From contig JAQWUD010000010.1 of the NCBI GenBank assembly GCA_029242325.1, positions 166,307-230,306 on the forward strand: 64,000 nucleotides of DNA, in the 5' to 3' direction. The translations under genes were made by a program, and so were the position numbers. Positions 46,332-55,419 of this stretch are shown in pieces. Each line of letters starts with the position of its first letter. Position 1 is the stretch's first letter. The DNA is from Luminiphilus sp. GTDB lineage: Bacteria; Pseudomonadota; Gammaproteobacteria; Pseudomonadales; Halieaceae. Under the pieces are notes generated by a model. It saw only the letters and a program-made list of their open reading frames with translations, ran no database searches and had not been told where the DNA came from.

Positions 46332-47956
46332 GATTTGAGTCCCGGCATCCCATCCAATTGGGAAAATTGCGGAAGGCGCCGGGGCGCCCTACCCAGCACA
46401 TCATGGAGCGCCTGCAACGTTCGCTCACCAATCACACCGTCCACCTCCAGCCCGCGAGCAGCCTGAAATAGCTGGACGCGCTCCCCCAGAGCCTCAGTGA
46501 AGACCTTGAGGGGCGGCACGGGCAAGCCGTCCAGCGCAGCAAAGGCCTCCACAACATACCGTACCGCGGGCCCTTCATCGCCGACCACCAACGGCCCAGC
46601 CCATTCCGGCGGACTCCTCCAGAGGTATTGATAGCTGCCACGCCAACTCTCTGCCAACTGCTGCAACGGCAATTCGCAAACAGACTGCCCATCCCACAAC
46701 TTGGCGCTATTTCCCGCAATTTGGAGCAACACGCTGGCCGCGGCAAAACCATCGGCCCGTCGCAAACTCAAGATCACAGGCCGGTTCACTTCTACCACGC
46801 TATCCCAGACATCAGCCTCAGTCGACGCACAGCGCCACCCATTTAACATGGCGTTATCGCACAGTGACCCCGAGAGCTGAGTGGGCGACCAAAGCGACCA
46901 GAAGGCCTGCTCAGCGGCATCAGGCTCAAGCTGCCAGGGAGTAATCCTCTCCTCGGGCGTGATCGCATCCGCCGCTGGCGTCTGCGTTGGGGGCGGATCC
47001 CACAGCGAAGACGGCACCCAGCCGCGCTGATAAACAAAACCCGCTGCGATCATAATCGCCGTCGCCATCAGTAGCCCCGCCAATGACCTAACGGCCCGAC
47101 CAGTGCCCAAACCGCCGGCACCAGTCTGTCTCACAACATGGCTATCTCCAAGTACCTCGCGAGCCGCTTCTTTAACCAATCCAGCGGACACCGTTTTCAT
47201 TTCGCGTCCATAGGCGCCCATTAAGGCGCGATCACAGAGCAGGTTGATCAGCCGCGGTATACCGCCCGTCAGCCGATAGATCTGGCGCAAAGCTGAGTCC
47301 GCAAACAGGCCGGCGTTATCCTGCAGGCCCGCCACCTGCAAACGATGCCGGACATACACCCATGTCTCACGCTCATTGAGTGCCGTGAGTCTAAAGCGGG
47401 CAGTAATCCTCTGGTTTAACTGCCTCAGATCCGGCCGATTGAGCGTGGCCTCAAGCTCGGGCTGGCCGATAAGAATGATCTGCAGGAGCTTTTTTTCATC
47501 GGTCTCCAGATTAGTGAGCAATCGTATCTGCTCCAGCACATCAAAACTGAGGTGCTGAGCTTCATCAATCATCAATACTGTCCGCCGGCTCCTGGCGTGA
47601 TTGCCCAGCAGAAACTGATGCAGGGCATCAGTCAGCAGTTTTAGGCTGTCAGTGCCGGCCGGATAATCGATCGCCAACTCGTCGCATACGCTTGCGAGCA
47701 GCTCGGCCGCGCTCAGCGCGGGGTTCAAAACGATCGCGATGTCCGTATCGTCGGGCAGCTGCTCAATCAGGCTTCTATTCAAGGTGGTTTTACCCGTACC
47801 GACCTCCCCGGTCAGCAGGATGAATCCACCGCCACTACCCACTCCGTACAACAGGTGTGCGAGCGCGTCTCGATGACGACCGCTCATAAAGAGGTAGCGT
47901 GGATTCACCGCGATGGAAAATGGCGGCTCTATCAGGCCGAAATAATGTTGGTACAT
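46322..47956 (-). CDS. gspA: Type II secretion ATPase GspA/ExeA-like
   Basis: 544-residue inner-membrane ATPase. N-terminal AAA domain: YFGLIEPPFSI, Walker A GEVGTGKT (50-57), Walker B with LMIDEAQHL. One transmembrane helix (about 299-318, LLMATAIMIAAGFVYQRG) leads to a periplasmic part ending in a peptidoglycan-binding domain (VDGVIGERTLQALHDVLG). Between them is a C39-peptidase-like region, as in ExeA. ATG 47956 starts the conserved MYQHYFGL; the longer frame to 48040 is unlike the family. Coupled to gspB. Confidence 0.91.
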   Translation of the reverse strand: MYQHYFGLIEPPFSIAVNPRYLFMSGRHRDALAHLLYGVGSGGGFILLTGEVGTGKTTLNRSLIEQLPDDTDIAIVLNPALSAAELLASVCDELAIDYPAGTDSLKLLTDALHQFLLGNHARSRRTVLMIDEAQHLSFDVLEQIRLLTNLETDEKKLLQIILIGQPELEATLNRPDLRQLNQRITARFRLTALNERETWVYVRHRLQVAGLQDNAGLFADSALRQIYRLTGGIPRLINLLCDRALMGAYGREMKTVSAGLVKEAAREVLGDSHVVRQTGAGGLGTGRAVRSLAGLLMATAIMIAAGFVYQRGWVPSSLWDPPPTQTPAADAITPEERITPWQLEPDAAEQAFWSLWSPTQLSGSLCDNAMLNGWRCASTEADVWDSVVEVNRPVILSLRRADGFAAASVLLQIAGNSAKLWDGQSVCELPLQQLAESWRGSYQYLWRSPPEWAGPLVVGDEGPAVRYVVEAFAALDGLPVPPLKVFTEALGERVQLFQAARGLEVDGVIGERTLQALHDVLGRAPRRLPQFSQLDGMPGLKSCR

Positions 47957-48153
47957 GGGTGGTGCCGTCTCCACGCCGCATTGTCTTGCGCCACGATAAA
48001 TTGGCATATAGCATGCCGACGCTTTGTGGTGCGCCTTCATTATGCGCGTTGCAATCTACCCTGTCAGGGAACAGATAGCGGCGCAGTGATGCGCCTGCCT
48101 CAAGATCGCTTGCGACGTCACACACAGATCTTACCAATCAGGAGAATGATTCG

Positions 48154-49119
48154 ATGGCTTTGCCAGCTACGTTACAAAACACCTTGAGATTACCGGTAGT
48201 GGGTTCACCGCTTTTTATTATTTCCAACCCCAACCTCGTAATCGCACAGTGCAAGGCGGGCATTGTGGGGTCCTTCCCGGCGCTGAATGCGCGCCCAGAG
48301 CCTGTTCTCGAGGACTGGCTAGAGAGAATCACTGCTGAATTATCAGAATACGACGAGGCTCACCCCGATGCGCCGTCGGCGCCGTTTGCCGTTAATCAAA
48401 TCGTGCATGGATCTAACGCACGCTTGAAACATGATATGGACCTCTGTGTGAAGTACAAAGCCCCGATTGTCATCACTTCGCTGGGGGCCAAAGAATGGGT
48501 CAATGAAATGGTGCACAGCTACGGCGGCATTGTGCTGCACGATATTATCAATAACCGCTTTGCGAAAAAGGCCATCGAGAAAGGTGCGGATGGATTGATT
48601 GCGGTAGCGGCAGGTGCAGGTGGTCATGCGGGAACGACCTCGCCCATGGCCTTGATTCAGGAAATTCGAGAATGGTTCGACGGCCCGCTGCTGTTATCCG
48701 GGGCTATTGCAACCGGAGGTGCAGTACTGGCATCGCAAGCAATGGGCGCCGACCTCGCTTACATCGGGTCGGCCTTTATTGCGACCGAGGAGGCGGACGC
48801 CGAGCAAGCCTACAAGCAGGCCATTGTCGACCATGGCGCCGATGACATCGTATACAGCAGTCTTTTTACCGGCGTTCACGGGAACTACCTGAAACCCTCT
48901 ATCGAAGCCGCAGGGCTTGATCCCAAAAACCTACCCGACGGCGACATCAGGCAAATGGATTTTGGTTCGGGAGGAAACACGGACGCGAAAGCTTGGAAGA
49001 ACATCTGGGGTTGCGGTCAGGGCATTGGCGCGGTGAAGTCTTTGGGTACAACTGCCGAGTATGTCGCTAAACTTACAGAGGAATATCAGAACGCAAAAGC
49101 GCGGATAAACGCCTTATGA
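48154..49119 (+). CDS. Nitronate monooxygenase-like flavoprotein
   Basis: FMN TIM-barrel protein of the 2-nitropropane dioxygenase/nitronate monooxygenase superfamily, 321 residues. The family catalytic-His segment is AAGAGGHAGTTS (His158), with GPLLLSGAIATGG and MGADLAYIGSAF as FMN phosphate-binding parts. Members include nitronate oxidases and NADH:quinone reductases, so the substrate is open. First gene of an operon; its stop overlaps the HMG-CoA reductase start (ATGA), an unusual partner. Confidence 0.88.
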   Translation: MALPATLQNTLRLPVVGSPLFIISNPNLVIAQCKAGIVGSFPALNARPEPVLEDWLERITAELSEYDEAHPDAPSAPFAVNQIVHGSNARLKHDMDLCVKYKAPIVITSLGAKEWVNEMVHSYGGIVLHDIINNRFAKKAIEKGADGLIAVAAGAGGHAGTTSPMALIQEIREWFDGPLLLSGAIATGGAVLASQAMGADLAYIGSAFIATEEADAEQAYKQAIVDHGADDIVYSSLFTGVHGNYLKPSIEAAGLDPKNLPDGDIRQMDFGSGGNTDAKAWKNIWGCGQGIGAVKSLGTTAEYVAKLTEEYQNAKARINAL

Positions 49120-50306
49120 ACGAATCCAAGAAAATCCCTCGCAGCCCAGATGATGACTTCAGTCAGGACATCGTGACTCAGCGTCAGCAATTTATCGAAG
49201 ACCAGACAGGCGTCACGCTCGACCATAGCAAGCAATTCTCGTTTGACCCGCATGAGATGGAGAGCAATATCGAGAATTTCTGGGGAGTGGCTCAAATCCC
49301 GATTGGGGTGGCGGGCCCGCTACTTGTAAACGGGGAGCATGCGCAGGGCGAGTTCTATGTACCGATGGCGACAGTTGAAGGCACCATGCTTGCTTCCTAC
49401 AACCGCGGCATGAAGGTCATTCGTGAGGCGGGTGGCGTGTTGACCACCGTGTCACAGGAATCCATGCAAAGGTCGCCGGTTTTTATTTTCCGAAATTCTC
49501 GACAAGCCCGAGATTTCCAGCTTTGGCTCAAAGACAATTTTGACGCTATCAAAGCCAAAGCCGAAACCTCCACCTCCGTGGGCAAGCTACACGAAATAGA
49601 GAGTTATCACGCTCATAGCATGGTCTTTACCCGTTTCGACTACTCCACTGGGGATGCAGCAGGCCAAAACATGGTAAGTCGCGCGACCTTTATCGCCTGC
49701 GAATGGATCAATGAGCAGCGCCCAGAAATGCTCCATTACATGTTGTCGGGCAATTTTGATACCGAGAAGAAAACCTCATCGGTAAATCTCCTCAAGACTC
49801 GAGGCAGGCGTGTTACCGCAGAGATCACTGTGCCACGCGAGATTCTCATGAAACACCTGCGAGTTGCGCCTGAGCAGATTGCCTACGGGCAACAAATTTC
49901 AACGCTGTCGGCAATCCTGACCAACTCTTCCAACAACGCAAATCATCCCGCCAACGCACTCGCCGCCCTGTATCTTGCGACGGGCCAGGACGTGGCGAAC
50001 ATCGGCGAGTCGAATCAATGCACGACTTACCAGCGCGCAACCAGCAAGGGCGATTTCTATTTCTCCATTACGCTACCCGCCATCATCATGGCCACCTACG
50101 GAGGTGGAACTTCCCTGCCAACCCAACGCGAATGTCTTCGTATGCTGGGCTGCGAAGGCAAAGGGAAAGCACTCAAGCTCTGTGAGATCGCTGCGGCACT
50201 GGTCGTAGCAGGAGAGCTGTCACTCTCTGGTGCGGCAAGAGTAGACAAGAAAACGCGCACGAATGAGTGGGTAGATGCCCACGAGCGGCTGGGCCGCAAT
50301 CGCTAA
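49116..50306 (+). CDS. Hydroxymethylglutaryl-CoA reductase, class I-like
   Basis: 396-residue HMG-CoA reductase catalytic domain without a membrane anchor. The four catalytic residues align with the human/archaeal class I set: Glu88 (PMATVEGTM), Lys218 (SGNFDTEKK), Asp292 (ATGQDVANIG) and His389 (DAHERLGRNR). IPIGVAGPLL and AGELSLSGAA are also typical. The NADPH-loop reads TGDAAGQNM instead of the usual DAMGMN, a notable change. The enzyme makes mevalonate from HMG-CoA; no other mevalonate genes are in the window. Coupled to the flavoprotein upstream (ATGA), with a thioredoxin-like gene 13 bases downstream. Confidence 0.88.
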   Translation: MNESKKIPRSPDDDFSQDIVTQRQQFIEDQTGVTLDHSKQFSFDPHEMESNIENFWGVAQIPIGVAGPLLVNGEHAQGEFYVPMATVEGTMLASYNRGMKVIREAGGVLTTVSQESMQRSPVFIFRNSRQARDFQLWLKDNFDAIKAKAETSTSVGKLHEIESYHAHSMVFTRFDYSTGDAAGQNMVSRATFIACEWINEQRPEMLHYMLSGNFDTEKKTSSVNLLKTRGRRVTAEITVPREILMKHLRVAPEQIAYGQQISTLSAILTNSSNNANHPANALAALYLATGQDVANIGESNQCTTYQRATSKGDFYFSITLPAIIMATYGGGTSLPTQRECLRMLGCEGKGKALKLCEIAAALVVAGELSLSGAARVDKKTRTNEWVDAHERLGRNR

Positions 50307-50319
50307 CCGAGGCACCCCT

Positions 50320-50862
50320 GTGTTGAAAAGCTCCTGCGCCATTTTCTTAGCCATGATGTGTCTCATCGGAATGGGGGCCGAGTCCGTTTGGGCTGAGCGG
50401 AAATCTCATATTAAACTGGAGAAGCCTCTCCCACAGCCCGAGTGGGAGCTGCCGGTAATCGCAAACGGCAGCGGCAATGTTTCGCCAGAAAATCATCGAG
50501 GGCGCGTCACCTATATCGATTTCTGGGCAAGCTGGTGCGGACCATGCCGCCTATCTTTACCCGCGTTGAATCGCCTACAGAAAGAGTTTGACGCCTCAGA
50601 CTTCGCCATTGTCGCAATCAGCGTCGACTACGTCGACGAAGACGCTCTCGATTTTCTAAAACGCTACCCCGTTGATTACCCCGTTGCGATAGACAAAACG
50701 GGCGATTCCGGTAGGGCTTTTGCCGTCGGGGGTATGCCCTCTGGCTACCTGATTGACCGTGATGGCCAGATTCGCGAAATCCACGTGGGCTATCGCAAAG
50801 GAGACGACGAGCTATTGCGGGAGAGCATTATGGCTCTCATTCGGACTCCAGCAACCCCGTAG
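50320..50862 (+). CDS. TlpA/ResA-like thioredoxin-fold protein
   Basis: 180-residue exported thiol-disulfide protein. Signal peptide in residues 1-25, then a thioredoxin fold with active site WASWCGPC (Cys73, Cys76) and the family's cis-proline in GGMPSGYLID. GTG at 50320 has GAGG 7 bases upstream; the longer frame overlaps the HMG-CoA reductase gene. Probably a periplasmic reductase or cytochrome-c maturation factor; partners unknown. Confidence 0.87.
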   Translation: MLKSSCAIFLAMMCLIGMGAESVWAERKSHIKLEKPLPQPEWELPVIANGSGNVSPENHRGRVTYIDFWASWCGPCRLSLPALNRLQKEFDASDFAIVAISVDYVDEDALDFLKRYPVDYPVAIDKTGDSGRAFAVGGMPSGYLIDRDGQIREIHVGYRKGDDELLRESIMALIRTPATP

Positions 50863-50914
50863 TCGCGTATACATCCGCAGATAAGCACCTCATCCGCTCG
50901 TATCACCCAAACGT

Positions 50915-51307
50915 ATGATCATCATGCAAGATCCAGACGTACTCTATTACGACGGCAGTTGCCCCCTATGTCGTCGGGAAATGAAGCACCTGCGGAAACT
51001 GAAGTCTGAAGGCTTGTTGCTGCAGGATATCCACGAGCTGTCAACCGACCCTCTCCCTTCACACAGAGACGACCACCCCGACAAAGCAGTACTTCTGAGA
51101 TCCCTGCATCTTAGGAGGGGGGATGATTGGGTGACTGGGCTCGATGCCAACATTGCGGCCTGGCAGCACACGCGCATTGGCGTACTCTGGCGGTGGCTGT
51201 CCTTCCCAATGATCAAACCTATCGCCAACTGGTGTTATCAAACATGGGCTTCTCGCCGCTTCGCGAAAAGATATCCCAGCGAGCACGTTGACCCAGCCAA
51301 ACTGTGA
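50915..51307 (+). CDS. DUF393 / DCC-type thiol-disulfide oxidoreductase
   Basis: 130-residue protein with the N-terminal DCC-family motif YDGSCPLCRREM (Cys16, Cys19), a thioredoxin-like CxxC site. The remaining sequence fits the DUF393 pattern, including the GLDANIAAW and WRWLSFPMIKPIANWCY stretches. No signal peptide, so it should be cytoplasmic. The stop overlaps the next gene's GTG (GTGA). Confidence 0.88.
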   Translation: MIIMQDPDVLYYDGSCPLCRREMKHLRKLKSEGLLLQDIHELSTDPLPSHRDDHPDKAVLLRSLHLRRGDDWVTGLDANIAAWQHTRIGVLWRWLSFPMIKPIANWCYQTWASRRFAKRYPSEHVDPAKL

Positions 51308-51948
51308 AAACAACAGTCTTTAACAACCAAGAACTTGAGCAGATGGAGGGTACGCAGCGGGCCATGTTGATCAACAGCCTGCCGGGGTACAAGCCTGCCA
51401 TGTTGGTAGGAACGAGGAGTGAAGAGGGTTTTGCTAATCTTGCGATTATCAGCTCGCATTTTCATCTGGGCTCAAATCCACCTCTTCTTGGCCTCATCCT
51501 GCGGCCCACCTCGGATACAAGTGAGCGCCATACGCTTAAAAATGCGTTGGCCAGCCGGTGCTGGACCCTAAACAGTTTTTCGCTGGAGCAGGCGGACATG
51601 GCTCATCAAACCTCTGCACCGTATCCAAGCGACATATCGGAATTTGATGCTTGTGCCTTCGGGGTCGAGCAGAAACCGGAGGTTTCAGCTCCCTATGTAG
51701 AGGGCGCTTTGCTGCAGATTGGCTGTAGCCTCCGCGAGCACATTCCTCTGAGCATCAATGGCACCCACATGCTTGTTGGCGAAGTAGTCCATCTGGCCTT
51801 CCCTTCAACAGCCCAGCGGTGGGATGGCGGGCTGGATCTGGCTTGCCTCAATCTGACGACGATATCGGGGCTGGACACCTATTCAACTCCGCCCGCGGGC
51901 ATTCGTTTTGCCTCGGCGCACACGGATCATAAGCCCCGTAGACTCTGA
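51304..51948 (+). CDS. Flavin reductase-like FMN-binding protein
   Basis: 214-residue split-barrel flavin reductase-like protein (DIM6/NTAB group). The fold marks include PGYKPAMLVGTRSEEGFANLAI, SNPPLLGLILRP and CSLREHIPLSINGTH. It would bind FMN and act as an oxidoreductase or reductase component, but the substrate is unknown. GTG start overlaps the DUF393 stop, so these two are translated together. Confidence 0.82.
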   Translation: MKTTVFNNQELEQMEGTQRAMLINSLPGYKPAMLVGTRSEEGFANLAIISSHFHLGSNPPLLGLILRPTSDTSERHTLKNALASRCWTLNSFSLEQADMAHQTSAPYPSDISEFDACAFGVEQKPEVSAPYVEGALLQIGCSLREHIPLSINGTHMLVGEVVHLAFPSTAQRWDGGLDLACLNLTTISGLDTYSTPPAGIRFASAHTDHKPRRL

Positions 51949-52045
51949 CAACCCCGTAACGGAACTCGCCAACACCTGCCGCATCCGCTAGGCTTGACGC
52001 ACTCCCGACGTCACCAACACCCCACCCTTTTCAGAGAAATTCAAG

Positions 52046-53953
52046 ATGATCAAAGATGCATCCATACTCTGCGCCACTCTGGGAATCGTGGTGCTCGCCA
52101 CGCTCTGCCCAGCAAGCCATGCTAGCGATGTGCCAGAGCGAGCAGATGTTGCCACCGAGTATAAGTGGGACCTCAGTGACATGTACCGTGACGCACTCAG
52201 CTGGGAGGCGGATAAAGCCCGTCTGCTGGAGCTGCTGCCGGAAATCACCCTATACAAGGGCCGACTGAGCCGGAGCGGGACGGATTTACTGGAAGCGATT
52301 AACGCCATTCAACGGGCCGAGGGGCTCATTTCAAATCTCTATGTTTATGCCGGCCTCAAGAGTTTCGAGGACACCCGCGTGTCAGAGAACGCCGGGCGCT
52401 TTTCCGAGGCACAGGGGCTCTACTCCCAATTTCAGCAAGCGCTTTCGTTTTTTGCCCCTGAGCTACTGGCCATGCCTGACGAGCAACTTACCGAGTTCCT
52501 CGAGTCAACGCCGGAGCTGACTACCTATGCTCACTACCTTGATGAAACCGCACGCATGCGACCCTATACCCTCTCTGAAACCGAGGAGAAGCTATTGGCG
52601 ATGGCGGCGGATCCCCTTGATAAGTTTGACAGCGTATTTACTGCCATCGACAGCTCCGATTTACGCTTCGGCACCATCACGGATGAAAAAGGAAAGGAAG
52701 TAGAGCTCACTGCCTCTCGGTACGGGGCATTTCTGCATTCCACCAACAGAGAGGTCCGGGAAAATGCATGGAAAAGCCTCTTCAATGGCTATCAGACACT
52801 GAATCATACGCTGGCGGCAAACTACGAGGGACATGTGAAAAGCCGAGTATTTTTTGCGCGCGCCCGTGGTTTCGAGTCACGCCTGCAGCAAGCAACCTAC
52901 ACCAATGCCATCCCGATAGAAGTGTTTAACAACCTGGTAGCCACGGCGCGCAATGGCAGCGCACCGCTGCAGCGCTACCTCCATATCCGGCAAAAAGCAC
53001 TGGGCGTGGAGCGTTTGGAAATCTGGGATATGTATGCCCCCATCGTCCCCCCCACGCTCGAGGACATCAGCTTCGAAGAAGCAAAAGATATTGTCGCGGC
53101 GGCCTTAACGCCACTGGGTCAGGAGTACATCGATGTTTACTGGAAGGGCTTTGACGAGGGCTGGGTAGATGCGATGGCCAACCGAGGCAAGCGCGCTGGC
53201 GCCTACAGTTGGGGCACTTACACCTCCAAGCCTTACCTCTCCATGAACTTCGAAGGGACGCTAAATAACGTATCTACCCTGGCCCACGAGTACGGACATT
53301 CTATTCACAGCTACCTCACACGGACAAACCAACCACAGGTTTATGGGGACTACAGGACCTTCATCGCCGAAATTGCGTCTATGACCAACGAAGCAATTCT
53401 GATGCAAAAAATGTTGGCAGAGGCCAGCTCAGCAGCCGAGCGAGTCTATCTACTGAGTTCCTACCTTGACGAGTTTCGTGGCGGGTTTTACAGACAGGCG
53501 TCCTTCGCTGATTTTGAGGCTAGGGTGCACTCTAAGGTAGAGGCAGGAGAGGCACTAACTGCAGACGTTTTAAACTCGACCTATGCCCAGGTCTTCAACG
53601 ACTTTTATGGCGATGCTGTTCACGCTGACGCCCTCAATCAGATAGAGTGGAGTCGCATTCCCCACTTCTTGCGCAGCGACAACTTCTACGTCTATCAGTA
53701 TTCCACTTCCTTCGTTGCCGCGACCGCGCTGGCAAAGAAAATTCTCGAACAAGGAGAACCAGCGCGGAAAAGATATCTCACAATGCTAAAATCCGGATCC
53801 AACGATTACCCTATCGAATTACTCAAAAAAGCGGGGATCGACATGACCACTACTGCTCCGATAGAGGCCACAATTGAGGTATTTGATGAGCTTGTCGATC
53901 AGCTCGAGCTCGCACTGGCCGAGATGGAATCCGTTGCGGCGACTCGACACTGA
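52046..53953 (+). CDS. pepF: Exported M3 family oligoendopeptidase F
   Basis: 635-residue zinc metallopeptidase of the M3B group. Zinc motif HEYGH at residues 414-418 (in STLAHEYGHSIHSYL), the third ligand region EIASMTNEAI downstream. N-terminal segment MIKDASILCATLGIVVLATL with ASHASD looks like a signal peptide, so this is a periplasmic version; most PepF are cytoplasmic. Cleaves short peptides of roughly 7-17 residues in known members. Own transcription unit, 97 bases after the flavin reductase. Confidence 0.9.
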   Translation: MIKDASILCATLGIVVLATLCPASHASDVPERADVATEYKWDLSDMYRDALSWEADKARLLELLPEITLYKGRLSRSGTDLLEAINAIQRAEGLISNLYVYAGLKSFEDTRVSENAGRFSEAQGLYSQFQQALSFFAPELLAMPDEQLTEFLESTPELTTYAHYLDETARMRPYTLSETEEKLLAMAADPLDKFDSVFTAIDSSDLRFGTITDEKGKEVELTASRYGAFLHSTNREVRENAWKSLFNGYQTLNHTLAANYEGHVKSRVFFARARGFESRLQQATYTNAIPIEVFNNLVATARNGSAPLQRYLHIRQKALGVERLEIWDMYAPIVPPTLEDISFEEAKDIVAAALTPLGQEYIDVYWKGFDEGWVDAMANRGKRAGAYSWGTYTSKPYLSMNFEGTLNNVSTLAHEYGHSIHSYLTRTNQPQVYGDYRTFIAEIASMTNEAILMQKMLAEASSAAERVYLLSSYLDEFRGGFYRQASFADFEARVHSKVEAGEALTADVLNSTYAQVFNDFYGDAVHADALNQIEWSRIPHFLRSDNFYVYQYSTSFVAATALAKKILEQGEPARKRYLTMLKSGSNDYPIELLKKAGIDMTTTAPIEATIEVFDELVDQLELALAEMESVAATRH

Positions 53954-54155
53954 CCCGCCAGGGCGCCATCACCATGTCCCCGGGACGCTCATCGGATCAT
54001 CAACACGCTTGCGAAGAGCATCAGGGCGCTGATAGTCTCTTACAGAGACCACATTGACCTGTCTCTGTTTAGAGTCGCGAAAGGCCTTTGCCACCCCATA
54101 TCAAACGAGAGGGCGCTATCTGACCTCTACTGCAGGGTCTCAGGCTCGCTGCAGG

Positions 54156-54341
54156 GCTCTAGCCTCGCTACCCGATCAGACCATCGCGCTGGGTGTCGTC
54201 AATTTGTGCCAGCCAGAGGTTGAGTCAGTGGACACCATTGTCTACCGAGTCGAGAGCGCGTTAGCCTGCATAGACAAGGATCAAGTGGTGCTGGCGCCAG
54301 GCTCCGGTATGAAGCAGTTCTCCCGGGAGGCCTCCCTGTAA
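54156..54341 (+). pseudogene. MetE-like methionine synthase, 3' remnant
   Basis: About 60 codons that read LPDQTIALGVVNLCQPEVES, then VDTIVYRVESALACI and VVLAPGSGMKQFSREAS, closely resembling the extreme C-terminus of cobalamin-independent methionine synthase-type proteins. The rest of that protein (over 250 residues) is absent; the sequence upstream in the same frame has no similarity I can see. In intact enzymes the late segment has a zinc-ligand Cys (CGMK), here GSGMK, so even that residue is gone. A decayed gene is the best reading. The whole gap 53954-54476 otherwise holds nothing recognisable. Confidence 0.65.
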
Positions 54342-54476
54342 AAACTGTGCAATATGACAGCCACAGTGGGGTTATTAGGCAAAAAGTGTGGAGCCTGAGT
54401 ATCTTTCGCCCGTTAAATGACGAGGCGGCCCAACAGGGGCCCGATGGACCGCCACACAGTAGAGGAAGCAGATCAT

Positions 54477-55352
54477 ATGGCAGAGAATACTCCGGAGGCT
54501 CCGCAGCAAACCCTGCCGCTTTCCAAGGCGCGTATCGCGCTCATGGGAGCGCTATGTGCTGTGATCATAGGGGCAGTGATATTACTGGGCGACAGGCAGC
54601 CGGCGGTAGAGAGCCCCGCCCTGCTCCAAAAGCCGTCGTCAACGCCAGCAGAGCCGCCCTCACCCGCACCCACTGACACTGATAACGCGGCGGCGGTTCA
54701 AGCGCCAATCACCGCGCCACCTATACTCACAGAACCAGCGGAGTCCCCGCTACCCGAGCTGGAGGAAAGTGACAATGCACTCCGCGATGCAATGGAAGGT
54801 ATCCCCCTCGGGCCGATTGGGCAGGAATACCTCATACCCACATCTGTGATCGAACGCAGCGCGAGTCTGATCTACCTTGGAGCGCAGGGCGACGTGCCTT
54901 ACAAACTCATTCCTGTCGCCCGACCGAAAGTGGCCTTTCCTACTGTCGACGACGGCAGAGGGCTGGTAGCGGATCCCTCTGGTTTTGCCCGCTATGATGC
55001 CTTGGCGAAGTGGGTAGAAAGTGTCGACTTACCAACGCTGATCGGCGCAATTGCGCGGTTTTTACCCCTGTTCAGAGAAGCGTGGTCTTATTACGGCGAG
55101 GAGTCAGAAGATTTTGATCCCGCAGTCTTGGAGATGCTCGACGTGATTACCAGCACGCCCTCAATCGACCTGAGTGCGGCGCGGCTCGTTAAAAAAGAGG
55201 CTGTTTGGATCTACGAGGATCCGGCGATTGAGGGCCTCGCACCCCTTCAAAAACAGATCTTGAGGATGGGCCCAGAGAACGCAGAGATCGTTAAACTCAA
55301 GGCCAGCGAAGCCCAGGCACTCTGGCTACAAATGAGCGCGCCCAAGCCTTGA
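54477..55352 (+). CDS. DUF3014 membrane-anchored protein
   Basis: 291-residue protein: short cytoplasmic segment, one transmembrane helix (about 18-37, IALMGALCAVIIGAVILLGD), a Pro-rich linker, then the DUF3014 domain. Domain marks include LPELEESDNALRDAM, GFARYDALAKWVESVD, PLFREAWSYYGE, DVITSTPSIDL and LQKQILRMGPENAEIVKLKA. Function of the family is unknown. ATG 54477 is chosen since AGAGGAAG lies 9 bases upstream; ATG 54444 is possible. Convergent with recX. Confidence 0.82.
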   Translation: MAENTPEAPQQTLPLSKARIALMGALCAVIIGAVILLGDRQPAVESPALLQKPSSTPAEPPSPAPTDTDNAAAVQAPITAPPILTEPAESPLPELEESDNALRDAMEGIPLGPIGQEYLIPTSVIERSASLIYLGAQGDVPYKLIPVARPKVAFPTVDDGRGLVADPSGFARYDALAKWVESVDLPTLIGAIARFLPLFREAWSYYGEESEDFDPAVLEMLDVITSTPSIDLSAARLVKKEAVWIYEDPAIEGLAPLQKQILRMGPENAEIVKLKASEAQALWLQMSAPKP

Positions 55353-55419
55353 CAGTGGCACACGCCCAATCCGGGCATCCGGCTGAAGCGAGACTCACCG
55401 GATAGCCGTATTCCTCTGT

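Noticed and set aside
54054..54158. First 35 codons of the frame leading into the MetE remnant as a real gene start
   Set aside because: No similarity to any methionine synthase segment and no ribosome site; treated as decayed or random sequence.
55375..55402. ATCCGG/CCGGAT hairpin between the DUF3014 gene and recX as a terminator
   Set aside because: Loop is long and no T-run follows on either strand.
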